This document shows positions 6,013-7,003 of a stretch of 7,003 nucleotides of DNA, piece after piece. Under the pieces are notes generated by a model. That model did not search any database. It was not told the origin of the DNA and saw nothing but the letters and a program-made list of their open reading frames with translations. Location: positions 1 through 7,003 of the forward strand of contig JBEVIH010000042.1 in the NCBI GenBank assembly GCA_040510815.1, in the 5' to 3' direction. This stretch comes from VAZQ01 sp040510815. Its GTDB lineage: Bacteria; Pseudomonadota; Alphaproteobacteria; Rhizobiales; Xanthobacteraceae. Numbering within the stretch: position 1 is the first letter of the stretch; the number at the start of each line of letters is the position of its first letter. A program made the translations under genes and the position numbers.

Positions 6013-7003
6013 TCACCCCAGCCTGGGCTCGAGCTTCCGTGACCAGAGCGAATTGTCGCCGACGTCCTTGAGCGTCACGGTCATCACGTCGGTTGCACCG
6101 TCGATGGCGATGTGGCCGAAGAACTGTAGCCCGTAGCTCGGGGCAAGATCGCGCCGCCCGGCACCGGCGTCCTTGTGGAACACGAGCTGCGGCCCGAACG
6201 TGTTGTCCAGCTGGTTGAGCACGAAGGTGCCCGAGTGGATCGGGCCCGATACGAATTCCCAGAACGGCTCGAAGTCCTGGAACACCGCCTTGTTCGGATC
6301 GAAGTAATGCGCGGCGGTGTAATGCACGTCGGCGGTGATCCAGAGCGTGTTGCGGATGCCGGCGCGCTTGATGAAGGACAGGATGTCGGCGACCTCGAGC
6401 TCGCGTCCGCGCGGCGGCCCGTCGCCCTGCGCGATCGCCTCAACGCCCCAGTTGCGCTCCGAGTCGTAGACCCGGATCAGCGCGAGCGGCATGTCGGCGG
6501 CGATCACCTTCCAGGTGGCCTGCGAATCGTGCAGGCCGCGCTTGAGCCATGCGATCTGCTGCGGTCCAAGGAAATAGGCGGCGGGTCCGTAGGTCTCCTC
6601 ACGGCCCTTGCCGTTCGGCCCGCGGTAGCTGCGCATGTCGAGCATGAACACGTCGAGCAGCGGGCCGTAGGAGATTTTCCGGTAGATGCGGCCGGGCTCC
6701 GCCGCAAACGAACGCACCGGCAGGAATTCGTGGAAGGCGCGGCTCGCGCGCTCGATCAGCACCCGCGCATTGGTGTCGCGATAGCCGAGGCGCTGGTGCT
6801 TCGGGCCGGTGAGGTCCTCGCCCGGCCACCAGTTATTGCTGACCTCGTGATCGTCCCACTGGGCGAAGACCGGGACCTCGGCGTTGAACGCGCGCAGATT
6901 TCTGTCGAGCAGGTTGTATTTGAAGTTGCCGCGAAACTCGGCAAGCGTCTCCGCCGGCTTCGACTTCTCCTCGGTAACGAGATTTTTCCAGAGCGTGCCG
7001 TCG
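6013..7003 (-). CDS. phoD: PhoD-type alkaline phosphatase/phosphodiesterase, C-terminal part
   Basis: The last 329 residues of a PhoD-like metallophosphatase; the start lies beyond the right edge. PhoD enzymes are usually exported by Tat, use iron and calcium, and release phosphate from mono- and diesters. In the visible part, WDDHEVSNNWWPGED (49-63 from the first visible residue) is the hallmark metal-binding block with the conserved Asn. MLDMRSYRG (120-128) is the next family motif. WKVIAADMPL (164-173) and ITADVHYTAAHYF (222-234) follow, with the C-terminal metal histidines in the last. The C-terminus GDNSLWSRKLEPRLG is the usual short beta-end of the family. Full-length proteins run to about 520 residues, so about 190 N-terminal residues with the signal peptide are missing. 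It is convergent with trmL. Regulation by phosphate limitation is expected, but the promoter is not in the window. Confidence 0.9.
   Translation of the reverse strand, partial: DGTLWKNLVTEEKSKPAETLAEFRGNFKYNLLDRNLRAFNAEVPVFAQWDDHEVSNNWWPGEDLTGPKHQRLGYRDTNARVLIERASRAFHEFLPVRSFAAEPGRIYRKISYGPLLDVFMLDMRSYRGPNGKGREETYGPAAYFLGPQQIAWLKRGLHDSQATWKVIAADMPLALIRVYDSERNWGVEAIAQGDGPPRGRELEVADILSFIKRAGIRNTLWITADVHYTAAHYFDPNKAVFQDFEPFWEFVSGPIHSGTFVLNQLDNTFGPQLVFHKDAGAGRRDLAPSYGLQFFGHIAIDGATDVMTVTLKDVGDNSLWSRKLEPRLG

Noticed and set aside
1..7003. CRISPR arrays, insertion sequences, tRNA or rRNA genes, phage or defence cassettes
   Set aside because: No direct-repeat/spacer pattern, transposase, terminal inverted repeats with target duplication, or RNA gene signature was seen; all main genes are recognisable housekeeping or metabolic families.

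Overview
The window is high-GC DNA with tightly packed genes, and it reads as the chromosome of an alphaproteobacterium, probably Hyphomicrobiales (Bradyrhizobium/Rhodopseudomonas/Xanthobacteraceae neighbourhood). The basis is the codon bias, the strong resemblance of the cytochrome bc1 subunits to alphaproteobacterial ones, and the gene neighbourhood (Rieske, cytochrome b and cytochrome c1 beside trmL, a UbiD-type decarboxylase and methylthioadenosine phosphorylase). The genus call is an inference from memory of gene order, not from any search.

Layout from left to right. (1) 1-862, minus: S-methyl-5'-thioadenosine phosphorylase (mtnP), GTG start, missing only its last few residues. A short intergenic space (863-1028) contains a possible 11-codon leader ORF that overlaps the mtnP start. 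(2) 1029-2435, plus: UbiD-family prenylated-FMN-dependent decarboxylase. It converges on the bc1 operon with only 6 bp between stop codons, and a small CCGCGG hairpin sits across the junction. (3) 2442-5157, minus: petA-petB-petC, complete ubiquinol-cytochrome c reductase (Rieske, cytochrome b, cytochrome c1), transcribed leftwards as one operon. (4) 5158-5467: a 310-bp divergent control region with two clear inverted repeats. (5) 5468-5920, plus: trmL, tRNA wobble 2'-O-methyltransferase. (6) 5921-6012: a short convergent spacer with a GATCACT tandem array and a matching inverted copy. (7) 6013-7003, minus: C-terminal part of a PhoD-type alkaline phosphatase that continues beyond the right edge.

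Functionally the core is the bc1 complex, which oxidises ubiquinol, reduces cytochrome c and pumps protons. The flanking genes serve methionine salvage (mtnP), an unresolved decarboxylation (ubiD-like), tRNA modification (trmL) and phosphate acquisition (phoD). These are ordinary chromosomal genes. I see no mobile element, CRISPR array, tRNA, rRNA or defence-type cassette, and no convincing undescribed multi-gene system.

The points most worth a second look are non-coding or architectural. petB and petC are in the same reading frame and separated by one stop codon plus five codons, one mutation away from the fused fbcH arrangement known in Bradyrhizobium. An 11-bp perfect inverted repeat lies in the petA/trmL control region. 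The GATC-rich repeat lies after trmL. The mtnP leader ORF has a GTGA overlap.
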